Below the pieces are notes generated by a model. The model saw nothing but the letters and a program-made list of their open reading frames with translations. It ran no database searches and had not been told where the DNA came from. A stretch of DNA of 64,000 nt, taken from contig NZ_JAVLAS010000001.1 of assembly GCF_032190635.1 (NCBI RefSeq), positions 2,418,001 through 2,482,000 of the forward strand, written 5' to 3'. A program made the position numbers and the translations under genes. This DNA is from Levilactobacillus zymae (GTDB lineage: Bacteria > Bacillota > Bacilli > Lactobacillales > Lactobacillaceae). This document shows, piece after piece, positions 34,258 through 43,577 of this stretch. Positions within the stretch are counted from its first letter, which is position 1. Each line of letters begins with the position of its first letter.

Positions 34258-35727
34258 TCAAATTTTGCGATAGTCATAGCCCCGGTCATGTGCTTGCGCC
34301 TGCTGACCGATTTCGAAATAGGTCACCGCGTTGGGCGCAACGTGCAGCTCGACCGTCCGTTGATCGGACAAGGTCGTCGTCACCGTTTCCGGCACCGCCG
34401 CGTCGCGTAAAAGTTCGATCTGGCGTTCGTCGAGACTCTGCGGTTCACCCAGGACGTGCCAGGTCTTTAACGGGTTGGCATGATCGTCGTCGAGTCGTTG
34501 TTGCAGCAAATAGCATTGACCGGTTAAGGTCTCTGGTAATTGCAGCGTCATCGCGCGATCCGTATCGCCGTAGTTAAAGGCCACCCCGTGCAGGGTGCCA
34601 CGGGCATCTTGGGTAATCACGCAATGGTCCGTGTTTACCAGGCAGTCACCGACCAACTGCTTGAAGAACTTAAACGTCCAAAAGGTCGGTTTAGGAATAT
34701 TGTGGAAGGCCACCAGCCCAAAGCCCCCGTGAAATTCCTGAAACGGAATCCCCTTTTCCTCGAATACGTCCCCGAACGTCCAGTAAGAGTAGAGTTGTGA
34801 CGTCGCCCCCAGTCGCGCCAGTAAAGCGGCCACGTAAGCCGCATTCTTGACCGTATCGTGTAACGGTGCATCCGGGCTATACGACGAGCTAAATTCGGAG
34901 ATGTACATGGGGAGCCCGTGATACCGCGACGACTGATCAATAATCCGGCGAGACACTTCTAGTTCATGGAAGCTTTCGTCTAATTGCCGCAATGACGGGT
35001 ACCGGTAGTGGCCCTCGACGGGAACCGGATTCACCGTATAGAAGTGCCGGGTAAAGAAGTCCACCGGTAACGCTTCTCGTTCGCAGAAGGTCACAAACTC
35101 CCGCAGCCAGCGCTCGTCATCAACCCCACAGATGGCCGGTCCGCCCACCCGAAACCGGGGATCAATTTGCTTAATCGCTTGAATGGTCAGCTTGAAGAGC
35201 TCAAAGTATTTCGCCATATCGGTATCCTGCCAAAAGTTCGTCAGGTTCGGTTCGTTCCACACCTCGATGGGCCAACTCAGGACTTGTTGGCCGTAGCGGT
35301 CCAACAAGTGGCGCAGCGTGGCTTGGACCAACGCCACCCACCGTTGCGGATCCTTCGGTGGCGTGACGTTGGCCTGCCAATAAAACGTGGTCTGATCGCC
35401 CGAAGCCAACTGTTTGGGCATAAACCCTAACTCTAGAAAGGGACTGATGCCTTGCCGCTGGTAACCGTCCATGATCCGATCTAGGTACGTAAAGTTATAC
35501 TCAACCTGGGTCTGACCGTGGTCATCCTGGTACTCATGGTAAATCCCGACGTCGTCCGCAAAGAGACCGTGCCCCCGAATGTACTTGAACTGCAACTGCC
35601 GCTGCACAAACGCTAATTCCTGTTGATACTCTTGGTGCAACGCTAACCCCAACCGTCCCGTGCCAATGCACTGAAACGCCTGGTTGTTAAACGTTGCTTG
35701 GCTGGTCTTTAAATCAATGGTTTCCAT
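34258..35727 (-). CDS. GH39 beta-xylosidase
   Basis: This 489-residue intracellular glycoside hydrolase is of (beta/alpha)8 type. The acid/base Glu is in EVWNEPNLTNFW (about residue 168) and the nucleophile Glu in MYISEFSSSY. N-terminal IRGHGLFADDVGIYHEY is typical of the family. It should release xylose from xylo-oligosaccharides. It is the third type of xylosidase in this locus besides the GH120- and GH43-type enzymes, suggesting different branched substrates. Confidence 0.93.
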   Translation of the reverse strand: METIDLKTSQATFNNQAFQCIGTGRLGLALHQEYQQELAFVQRQLQFKYIRGHGLFADDVGIYHEYQDDHGQTQVEYNFTYLDRIMDGYQRQGISPFLELGFMPKQLASGDQTTFYWQANVTPPKDPQRWVALVQATLRHLLDRYGQQVLSWPIEVWNEPNLTNFWQDTDMAKYFELFKLTIQAIKQIDPRFRVGGPAICGVDDERWLREFVTFCEREALPVDFFTRHFYTVNPVPVEGHYRYPSLRQLDESFHELEVSRRIIDQSSRYHGLPMYISEFSSSYSPDAPLHDTVKNAAYVAALLARLGATSQLYSYWTFGDVFEEKGIPFQEFHGGFGLVAFHNIPKPTFWTFKFFKQLVGDCLVNTDHCVITQDARGTLHGVAFNYGDTDRAMTLQLPETLTGQCYLLQQRLDDDHANPLKTWHVLGEPQSLDERQIELLRDAAVPETVTTTLSDQRTVELHVAPNAVTYFEIGQQAQAHDRGYDYRKI

Positions 35728-35751
35728 AATTTCACTCCCTGACGGTCACGC

Positions 35752-37629
35752 CTACAAATTCGTCAAAATACTCTCTTGGTAAAAGTGATTCTCAACCTCT
35801 AAGACAAAGGGGGAGGCCGGCTGATCCGCATCGTTTCTCAGGAACGTGACTGGCGCGTTGGCGTACGCGTAGCGAATCTGGCTCCCCGGCACAACGTTCA
35901 AGCCCTCCGGTAAGCGGACGGCCACGGTGTTCCCAATCACCTGAAAGTCTGGCAGCGTGATCAGCTGACCGTTCTGGCATAACTCGAACTTCCCGGGTGA
36001 TGCGACCAACTGATGGCCAAACGTTTCAAATTGAAGCCGAATCTGATGATTATCTAGTGCTGCCGCCGTAGCTAACGGCCCGTTAGAATACCCGTTGGGA
36101 TACTGTGCTAGCATCTGGTCCGCGTCAAACAACTGTTGGGCCACGCCCGCCTTATTCAGGGGGTGCAGGTCGTTATCTTCGCCTAACCCTAAGGCCACCA
36201 CCATGGCGGTGTGGTCCAGGGCCAATCCCGCCTTCTGTGCTAGGCGGACCTTGCTCCAGACGTGGTTAGGTTCGATGGCACAGTTCGGCAACTGCACGTA
36301 CAGGAACGGTAACGCCGGGTTGCGGAACAGTCGTCGCCATTCTTGAATTAAGTGGACGAAGACGCGCCCGTAATTTGTGGGCCGTGCCGCATCGCTTTCA
36401 CCCTGATACCACAGAATTCCTTTGAGGTTCAAGCGGCGTAACGGATAAATCATGCCGTTAAACAGCCCCACGGGTTGATACTGGGGGAAAACACTTTCAC
36501 GCTTAGGGGGTAACCAGCACCCGCGCTTAACTAACCACGCCCCCTGGGCATCCAAGTCAACCGTTTGTTGCTCCCCAATCAAGACGTGTTGCTTCCCAAA
36601 ACGTGGGCCCCCCGGTGCGTTAAAGACGTGTAAGCGAATTGTCAGCGTCAGCTCCGCCGGCAAGCGATCCACCCGGTAGTTGCGTGGCGGGTATTGGTAC
36701 CCGGTCTCCCCAATCTTTTGACCGTTCAGATAGGTTTCATCCGCGTCCACGAAGGTCCCTAGCCTGAACTCGGCGGGCTGGCCCACCATGGCAGCTGGCG
36801 TCTGAAGGTGTTTACGAATCCAGATGACCCCCGGTTGGCGGTAGTCTTCTGGCCAGGTTTCCCCGTCTAAGGCTAGTTTGGTCCACTGCGTATCGTCCGT
36901 TTCGACCCGTTGCCAGTGGCCCAACACCCCTTGGTCGGACTGGGCACACAGCTTTTCATAGCTCTGCTGATAACGATTGTTGTCCGCCACGTAGTCGTCT
37001 AGGAACTGCTGGTCCGCCAGCTTTTCAAAGTCCAACGGCAGTTCGCCGATGGCCGCCAGCGTGGGTTGACTCACCCACGACCGGACGGGGGTGCCCCCGA
37101 TGGCCGTCGAGATCAACCCAATCGGCACGTGGGTTTCTCGCCGTTGCAGTTGGGCATAGAAGTACCCAATCCCCGATAACATCTCGATGTTCTTGCCGAC
37201 CGCGGTTTGCCATTCCCCCGCCGCTAGGTCGTCGTCGGCTTGCTTAAAGTCATACCGTTGCGGAACCATAAAGAAGTGAATGTTGGCGTCCTTAGCCCGG
37301 TCAACCTCATGGGGATAACGGGCCGCTAAGCGTTGTAACCACAACTGCATGTTAGACTGGCCCGCTAATAACCAAACATCCCCGAATAAGACGTCCCGAC
37401 TCACCGCGCGTTCGGTCCCACTGGTCACCTCAAAGGTCACCGGGTCCCCCGCCGCGTGCGGCGCTAATTCGAACTGGAAGTACCCGTTAGTTCCCGCGGT
37501 AGTTTCCAGGTGGTGCTGCTCATAAGTCAACGTGACGCGGCTCTGGGCAGCCGCCATCCCCCAAAAGGTGGTGCTGACGTCGCGTTGAAGAATCGCGTGA
37601 CTGCGTAAGACGTACGGAATAAATATCAT
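35752..37629 (-). CDS. SGNH carbohydrate acetylesterase, sialate O-acetylesterase type
   Basis: The 625-residue product starts at the ATG at 37629 after GGAG; the frame to 37671 has no site. The nucleophile Ser is in LLAGQSNMQLW. GILWYQGESDA is block III and NDLHPLNKAG carries the catalytic Asp-x-x-His. A jelly-roll insertion (about 270-370) splits the SGNH domain, as in the sialate O-acetylesterase family. Without a signal peptide and in a xylan cluster, it most likely removes acetyl groups from imported acetyl-xylo-oligosaccharides. Confidence 0.85.
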   Translation of the reverse strand: MIFIPYVLRSHAILQRDVSTTFWGMAAAQSRVTLTYEQHHLETTAGTNGYFQFELAPHAAGDPVTFEVTSGTERAVSRDVLFGDVWLLAGQSNMQLWLQRLAARYPHEVDRAKDANIHFFMVPQRYDFKQADDDLAAGEWQTAVGKNIEMLSGIGYFYAQLQRRETHVPIGLISTAIGGTPVRSWVSQPTLAAIGELPLDFEKLADQQFLDDYVADNNRYQQSYEKLCAQSDQGVLGHWQRVETDDTQWTKLALDGETWPEDYRQPGVIWIRKHLQTPAAMVGQPAEFRLGTFVDADETYLNGQKIGETGYQYPPRNYRVDRLPAELTLTIRLHVFNAPGGPRFGKQHVLIGEQQTVDLDAQGAWLVKRGCWLPPKRESVFPQYQPVGLFNGMIYPLRRLNLKGILWYQGESDAARPTNYGRVFVHLIQEWRRLFRNPALPFLYVQLPNCAIEPNHVWSKVRLAQKAGLALDHTAMVVALGLGEDNDLHPLNKAGVAQQLFDADQMLAQYPNGYSNGPLATAAALDNHQIRLQFETFGHQLVASPGKFELCQNGQLITLPDFQVIGNTVAVRLPEGLNVVPGSQIRYAYANAPVTFLRNDADQPASPFVLEVENHFYQESILTNL

Positions 37630-37768
37630 AATTAACGCGCTCCGTTCTCTACTTTTAACTAAAGAAGGCAAAGACAGTGACTAGTTCCACACCATCCTTG
37701 CCTCAATATTCATTACTACTATTTACTTAATCATCCAGCAGACTGGTTACTGCCTAGAGCGACACCCA

Positions 37769-39337
37769 TTAATTACCTTCAACTGCTGGCTTAACCGTTT
37801 CGGTTTCGTTCGCAATTGGCCATAATTTATCATAGGTTACCCCGGTCAACGACTCAACAATCTTCTTGGTATCTGGTGTAACGTCGGCCTTCTTGCCCCC
37901 AGCCTTCAAGCGGTTAATTTCATCCACTAAGACCGTGTGAGTGTGAACGTCGAGCTTAAACGTAAAGGCAAAGAAGATGGCAACCAACGTCAGGATCCCC
38001 GTCCCGAAGATGACGGTGAACACAATGGCTTGAATGGCCTGTGGCGATTGCGTGGTAGCGCCCGTCTTAAAGCCGTTCATGGTCAAGATCCAACCTAAGA
38101 AGACCGCAGCGATCCCAGAGGTCACCTTCCGGATAAAGTTCATCATTGCGGCAAATTCACCTTCACGCCGCTTCCCGGTGATGATTTCATCGACATCGGG
38201 AATAAATGGAAAGACGTTCCAAGGAATGGAGTAAGCACCACCCTTAAAGAAGAGGTAGATCGTCGAAACGACGGCCAAGATGGCAATTAGCATTCCTTGT
38301 GACATGTGCATCAGGAACAAGACGTAGTAAGCACCCAACGATACAATGACTAAGGAGAAGTAAAGCATGTAACAACGACGAGCCCCTAAACGCGTGAATA
38401 ACCAATAGTTAACTGGCGTTAATGGTAACCCGATAATCCCTAAGGACAGTAACCAAGAAGCCGTCGACGTGGACAGACCGTAACCGAAGACCACGAAGTA
38501 AACGAAGGCACCGGAGAATAAGTCTTGGGCGGTTACCCCTAATAAGTACAGGTACATGTGTTGCCGGAACGCCTTAACGCGCAACGTGGAGAAGTAGGAA
38601 ACTAGCGCACTCCAGAGGAACTTAAGCAGGTTTTGGTGTTCATTAATTTCTGCTTCCGTCATCCCTGCCTTGATCACGTCAACTGGACGTTCCCAAGTGA
38701 ACTTGTAAGTAATCATGACCGCAACACTGAAGATCACGGCGAAGATAATCCCAATTACAGTATAAGCGTAAGCGTTGTGATCACCCATCAGGCTAATCAC
38801 AATCCCCCCGACTAACGTGACGATCGACGTAATACTACCGGAGAAGAACATCCGCGTCGTGGACATCTTGGACCGCGAGTTGTAATCCGTGGTCATTTCA
38901 GAAGGTAAGGTTTCGTACGGAATCATGACCATCGTGACCACGATTTCAACCAAGCAGTACATCACTAAGTAGTACAGGTAACCGACCCCAGGGATCCAGA
39001 GTAGGCTGTAGACAATCAGCACTAACGGTGATCCAATGAGGAGGAAGAAGTGCCGCCGGCCGTACTTACGACCGAGCTTAGTCCGCCAGAAGCTATCAGA
39101 AAGCTTCCCCATGACAATTGACGTTACTGAGTCGACTAACTTCGCCAACCCAATAATACTCCCGGCTTCCAGTGGATTTAAATTACAGAAAGTCGTAAAG
39201 AAGAACATCAGGTAGGCACCGACTAACGCACCGTAGCCCCCACCCATTAAATCAGTAATCCCAAAGGCAATACTGTGCCACATGCCAACTGGTTTTTTCG
39301 TGGCTTCAATCTGCTCTTTTGTTAACGTTTTATTCAT
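37769..39337 (-). CDS. GPH-family sugar:cation symporter
   Basis: This 522-residue, 12-helix transporter belongs to the glycoside-pentoside-hexuronide family (FGITDLMGGGYGALVGAYLMFF; YGRRHFFLLIGSPL; GKLSDSFW). Family members XynP and XylP carry xylosides. It is the only transporter inside the xylan cluster, between alpha-glucuronidase and acetylesterase, so aldouronates or acetylated xylo-oligosaccharides are the likely cargo. The extended C-terminal cytosolic tail is normal for this branch. Confidence 0.9.
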   Translation of the reverse strand: MNKTLTKEQIEATKKPVGMWHSIAFGITDLMGGGYGALVGAYLMFFFTTFCNLNPLEAGSIIGLAKLVDSVTSIVMGKLSDSFWRTKLGRKYGRRHFFLLIGSPLVLIVYSLLWIPGVGYLYYLVMYCLVEIVVTMVMIPYETLPSEMTTDYNSRSKMSTTRMFFSGSITSIVTLVGGIVISLMGDHNAYAYTVIGIIFAVIFSVAVMITYKFTWERPVDVIKAGMTEAEINEHQNLLKFLWSALVSYFSTLRVKAFRQHMYLYLLGVTAQDLFSGAFVYFVVFGYGLSTSTASWLLSLGIIGLPLTPVNYWLFTRLGARRCYMLYFSLVIVSLGAYYVLFLMHMSQGMLIAILAVVSTIYLFFKGGAYSIPWNVFPFIPDVDEIITGKRREGEFAAMMNFIRKVTSGIAAVFLGWILTMNGFKTGATTQSPQAIQAIVFTVIFGTGILTLVAIFFAFTFKLDVHTHTVLVDEINRLKAGGKKADVTPDTKKIVESLTGVTYDKLWPIANETETVKPAVEGN

Positions 39338-39382
39338 AAGTTCTCACTCCATTATTTTAATGGTCTCAACTTGATTGAAAAA

Positions 39383-41422
39383 CTAACGGTAAATTTGTCG
39401 GCCCTGTTCGTCCGCAATCCCGGACATCCGGTAGAAGTACGTGTTGACCTGGTCCCGCCATTCCAAAGCGTTTTCATTCTGCCGTTCCAAACAATTCTGG
39501 ACTTCTTGGAAGAGGTCCGCCGGTAAATCCGCCTGCAACGTGGCCCAATCATCCATGTACTTGGTCGTCATGTCGAACCCGTCAAAGTGGGTATCGTAGA
39601 TGGTTTGAATCAACGTTTTATGGTTAGGCAACACCTGATCATACCGAATATGGTGGAAGAATAATGCCAATTCGACGGGCGTCGTGGCTAACTCTTCGAA
39701 CATCGCCGCCACTTGGGGCGCGTACATGGCCGTAAAGCCAGTCCCCGTCTTCTGCGTCCGGTCAACCCCGACCCCATTACGGTCCGCAAAGTGGTAGGTG
39801 CCCCACTTATCGTATTCATAACCGTTGACGGAAACACCATAATGGTAATGCGGAACGACCATGAAGCCCACGCCCAACGGTGCCGTGTAGTTCCGGTAGG
39901 TCTGATTCGAGCTGCTCAAGATGTCGAAAATCTTGCGGCGCGTTTGGGCCTTGGCCACCCCGAAGGTCAACTGTAGCCATTCGTTCAAGATGTCATCCGG
40001 TTGGAGCCGATTCCCCCAGCAGAGCCGCCCGTAACCGTACAGGTTGGCTAAGGCTAACGGGTTCCCCGTCCAAAACGGGGTCATCCCAACGTTTCCAACC
40101 GCCGCAAACCCGCTGTTTTGGGGTTTAATGGAACCGGCCTTGATGACTTCACCGGCCCGAGAATCCGCAAAGTTCGCGTGTTGCGTCTCGAAGTTAATCA
40201 TGTGAGACCATTGTGGCACCGCATAGTTGACGTCGATCTGATGGCCCAGGTACTCCGCGGCTAATTCAAATTCCATCATCTGGTTCGTGTGTTGCAACTT
40301 CCCAAATAGGGGCTGCAGTGGCTCGGCCGTCTGAAAATCGATGGGGCCAAACTTGATCTGTAAGATCACGTTATCGGCAAACTGACCATCTAGGCCTTCA
40401 AAGTTCTCATATGCGGCCTTGGCCCGGTCAGTCGACCGATCCCGCCAGTCTTGGTGAGAGTTGTACACAAACGCGCGCCAGATAATCAATCCGTGATGGG
40501 GTGCAATGGCCTGTGCCAACATGTTGGCACCTTCCGCGTGGGTCCGACCATACTGATACGGTCCCGGTTCCCCTTCACTGTCGGCCTTCACCACAAACCC
40601 ACCAAAATCGGGGATAACCTGGTAAATGCCATCGCAGATCTGCTGCCAAAAGGCTTCGACTTTAGTATCCAGTGGATCCGATGTTGCTAAGTGCCCAATG
40701 TGAATTGGTGATTCCCAATTAATTGCTAAGTAAATCTGGATACCGAAGCCGCGGAAAATATCGGCAATTTCCTTGACCCCGTCAAGATACGGTTCCGTAA
40801 TCAGGTTCGTGCCCTGGTCCCGCACGTTCACGTTATTCAGGGAAATGGCGTTAATGCCAACCGACGCGAGCAGCCGTGCGTAGCGCACCATCCGGTTACG
40901 ATCGTGCCGGAACGGATCACCCTTTACCGGTAAGACCGCGAAGTCACCCTTGTCCGGATTGCTCAAATGGTCGGGGGCCCCGAAGAAGATGGAGGCGCCC
41001 GCATATCCCCGTTCGATGCTGCCGTCGATTTGATCCCAGTGATCGATCATCCGAAGGGCTTGATCCGGGGCGGACGCTAAGGTCACCTGCTTGGTGCCCG
41101 TTAACCGTTGGCGAATCAAGGCGTAGAAGCCGTAAATCAATCCGGCTGGTCCCTGCGCCGTAATCGTGGTTTGACCGGCAGCCTGGACAATCTGGAACGC
41201 CTCGGTGGTGGCAAAGTTATCCGGGGCGAGTGCAAATACGATCGTGGCTTGGTGGTCATCCGCCAAAACCGGCCGGTGGAGCCATTCCGTAATTTCCTCG
41301 CGCAGTCTTAAGGTCACCGCATCCCCGGGTTTTAAATCCATTTGCTTAAAAGCAAAAGTTTCATCACTGAATTCCTGCCGAATAGCGGTTTGATTTAACC
41401 ATGCTTCGTACAAAAGTATCAT
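39383..41422 (-). CDS. GH67 alpha-glucuronidase
   Basis: This 679-residue cytoplasmic enzyme removes (4-O-methyl)glucuronic acid from the non-reducing end of aldouronic acids. GH67 motifs are clear: FVVKADSEGEPGPYQYGR with the proton-donor Glu, KFGPIDFQTAEP with the catalytic Asp, and MMEFELAAEYLG with the second carboxylate. Length fits the family. GGGAG touches the ATG at 41422, so the TTG three codons later (41413), nine bases from the site, may be the real start. It is the first gene of the cluster, behind a XylR-like operator and cre. Confidence 0.95.
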   Translation of the reverse strand: MILLYEAWLNQTAIRQEFSDETFAFKQMDLKPGDAVTLRLREEITEWLHRPVLADDHQATIVFALAPDNFATTEAFQIVQAAGQTTITAQGPAGLIYGFYALIRQRLTGTKQVTLASAPDQALRMIDHWDQIDGSIERGYAGASIFFGAPDHLSNPDKGDFAVLPVKGDPFRHDRNRMVRYARLLASVGINAISLNNVNVRDQGTNLITEPYLDGVKEIADIFRGFGIQIYLAINWESPIHIGHLATSDPLDTKVEAFWQQICDGIYQVIPDFGGFVVKADSEGEPGPYQYGRTHAEGANMLAQAIAPHHGLIIWRAFVYNSHQDWRDRSTDRAKAAYENFEGLDGQFADNVILQIKFGPIDFQTAEPLQPLFGKLQHTNQMMEFELAAEYLGHQIDVNYAVPQWSHMINFETQHANFADSRAGEVIKAGSIKPQNSGFAAVGNVGMTPFWTGNPLALANLYGYGRLCWGNRLQPDDILNEWLQLTFGVAKAQTRRKIFDILSSSNQTYRNYTAPLGVGFMVVPHYHYGVSVNGYEYDKWGTYHFADRNGVGVDRTQKTGTGFTAMYAPQVAAMFEELATTPVELALFFHHIRYDQVLPNHKTLIQTIYDTHFDGFDMTTKYMDDWATLQADLPADLFQEVQNCLERQNENALEWRDQVNTYFYRMSGIADEQGRQIYR

Positions 41423-41438
41423 CTCCCAAATTAATGAT

Positions 41439-41461
41439 ATTGGTTTGTTCTAACAACCAAC
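41439..41461. promoter_or_regulatory. XylR-type operator, alpha-glucuronidase gene
   Basis: ATTGGTT-N9-AACCAAC matches the pattern found upstream of xylA, both xylose symporter genes and the GH43 gene. It lies 17 bp before the GH67 start. Confidence 0.65.
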
Positions 41462-41525
41462 CAATACTTTCAAAAATTAAGATTAACGTTTCGCTGAAAA
41501 GGTTTACGTTAATCACTAAGGCTAG

Positions 41526-41539
41526 TGTAATCGCTTACA
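41526..41539. promoter_or_regulatory. cre site (CcpA), xylan cluster
   Basis: TGTAATCGCTTACA is a full match to the catabolite-responsive consensus TGWAANCGNTNWCA and a perfect palindrome. It is about 100 bp upstream of the GH67 gene. Confidence 0.8.
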
Positions 41540-41820
41540 AGTGAAAAAGCCATATTCAGAAGTGACGCCTTTTTGTCAAATCCTGAACCGGATCATTCAA
41601 AATACCCGCTCCCTCTAACCGTAGTCACACTACGTTTATGTAAGACTTGTTGCTGATATTTACTGGGTGAAATGCCCGACCATTTTTTAAATTGTTTGCT
41701 GAAACTAGACATGCTAGTGGCCCCGACCATCCGGGAAACTCGCTCAATACTGTACTCCGGTGACCCCAATAAAACTTTGGCCTTACTATATTTACGATCT
41801 TCCAGATAATGTAATGGTGT

Positions 41821-42863
41821 GGTAGATTGTAAAATTAATCCGAACGCTGTTCGGACAAAAAAGATCAGCTTCCTTTAAAATGGTGTTTACCACAAACCCA
41901 TCTTTTAGGAGCTGATCTTTTGTCTAGTATAACCTATTCCGAACGAATTAAAATCGAAACCTTTTGTGAACTAGGGCTGTCCAATATCCAAATGGGCGTT
42001 CGGCTGAACCGATCACCGTCAACAATTTCTTATGAATTATCTCGATGTCAACCTTATCAGGCTGAATTAGCACAAACAGATGCCGAATACAAGCGATCAC
42101 GATGTGGTCGGAAAACTAAGCTGAGCGATGAGTTAAAGCAAAAAATTCTCAACCATTTACGTCTAAGCTGGTCACCAGGAATGATTGCTCACGAATTTAA
42201 ACTAGCTACTAAATCTATTTATAATTGGCTAAATCAGGGGAGAATTGATTTCTCCTTGAATGATCTACCTGAACATGGCGTACGCCAACGGCGTAACGTT
42301 GACCAACGATCCAAATATAATCAATCTTTGGGGCGATCAATTGAACAGCGTCCCATGATGATTAATCAACGTAATCGCATCGGCGATTTTGAACTAGATA
42401 CAGTCGTTGGTCCTCGTGGGCATAGTAAGGCAGTTTTATTAACTTTAATCGATCGAAAATCACGGTTCCTTTGGGCATACCGGTTAAAAGATCGAACGAC
42501 AGCGAGTGTTAATGAAGCACTGACTAAGTTCCTAACAACTTTTAATGGACCGGTGCACAGTTTTACTGTGGACCGTGGTACTGAGTTTAGTGGGCTAGTA
42601 TCATTTGAATCACAATATGGTATTAAGACCTATTACTGTCATGCTTATACGCCAGCTGAACGTGGTAGTAATGAACGCTTTAATCGGAATTTACGTTATT
42701 TTTATCCTAAGGGGACTCGTTTTGAGCACATTAGTGCTCAAGATTTAACGACGACGTTACTCCAAATTAACCAGCGACCGCTTAAAATACTCGACTGGCA
42801 AACACCGTATCAGGTTATGCTGACCAATTTGTCCAAAAATTCGGATTAAATTTGCAATCTACC
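41821..42863 (+). mobile_element. IS30-family element ISLpl1-like, copy A (inside araC)
   Basis: This 1043-bp element has ends GGTAGATTG/CAATCTACC extending to near-inverted repeats with AATCCGAA. The 4-bp target duplication GTGT lies at 41817-41820 and 42864-42867. The sequence and length match ISLpl1 as I remember it. The three copies in the window encode identical transposases, which indicates recent spread. Confidence 0.93.
41920..42849 (+). CDS. IS30-family transposase, copy A
   Basis: This 309-residue transposase has a TTG start after AGGAGCTGA. It has an N-terminal helix-turn-helix (ERIKIETFCELGLSNIQMGVRL) and a DDE integrase core: FELDTVVG with the first Asp, TVDRGTEF with the second and PAERGSNERFNR with the Glu. 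It is intact. AT content is clearly higher than in the neighbouring genes. Confidence 0.95.
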   Translation: MSSITYSERIKIETFCELGLSNIQMGVRLNRSPSTISYELSRCQPYQAELAQTDAEYKRSRCGRKTKLSDELKQKILNHLRLSWSPGMIAHEFKLATKSIYNWLNQGRIDFSLNDLPEHGVRQRRNVDQRSKYNQSLGRSIEQRPMMINQRNRIGDFELDTVVGPRGHSKAVLLTLIDRKSRFLWAYRLKDRTTASVNEALTKFLTTFNGPVHSFTVDRGTEFSGLVSFESQYGIKTYYCHAYTPAERGSNERFNRNLRYFYPKGTRFEHISAQDLTTTLLQINQRPLKILDWQTPYQVMLTNLSKNSD

Positions 42864-43577
42864 GTGTGATGCCATAGACCCGCTTGAAGATCCGGTGGCC
42901 GTACCCCGCACTGATATTTAAGCGCTGACAATTGTCCTCGAAACTATCCATCTTAGGATGATCTAGCTTAATGTTATCCGCCATTAAGGTCGCTAACGAC
43001 CGAGCTAATTGTGCTTCGCGGTCCGTATATTTGACGTCCACCTTTTTGAATTTCTTGATATTATGGACGATAACTAAGAGGAAGTTTAAAAAGATAATCT
43101 GAATCTTCAACCGTTGCTCTTCCTCCGACAAATCAGTGTTTTCGCTAATTTCAATCAGCTGCTTAGAAGTCTTAAAGGCGTTCTTCGCAAAGAAGCTGTC
43201 CGCTCTAAACACCGAATTAGCCAGGTTACTAATAATCTCCGATTTTAGATTTAAGTTCTCCATATCGAAGTGACAGGTAATGTAAGTCATGGGTTCGTTT
43301 TGACTCGCGTTGGCATTCACGTGCCAGGTTCCCGGCGAAATCACCAATACCTCACCGGGACCGTAAATCATCGGGGGCAAATTGCGGATCTGAGTCACCT
43401 GTTGTCCAGCGACCACACACATTAACTCGAATGACTGGTGTTGTTGCCCGAAGAATTTCCAACCGCCAGAAACTGTGCGCATGTGTCCGCCAAATAAGCG
43501 AATGCTCGATTCAAGATTCGGAATTGCCACGAAATCTTTGTCCATTTTGTTGACCTGCTTCCCATATTTTTTAATGT

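Larger units (their letters stand above)
41593..43545 (-). pseudogene. AraC-family regulator split by ISLpl1
   Basis: The 5' part (43545 to 42864) encodes a cupin-like sensor domain (GPGEVLVISPGTWHVN) and the first helix-turn-helix up to FKRVYGIT. The 3' part (41816 to 41593) continues TPLHYLEDRKYSKAKVLL and ends with an intact second helix-turn-helix (VSRMVGATSMSSFSKQFKKW). Removing the 1043-bp element and one copy of its 4-bp target duplication gives 906 bp, a clean 301-residue frame. The ATG at 43545 follows GGGAAGCAGG. It is transcribed towards GH67 and was probably an activator of the xylan/uronate cluster. A second IS lies 32 bp upstream of the ATG. Confidence 0.9.
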
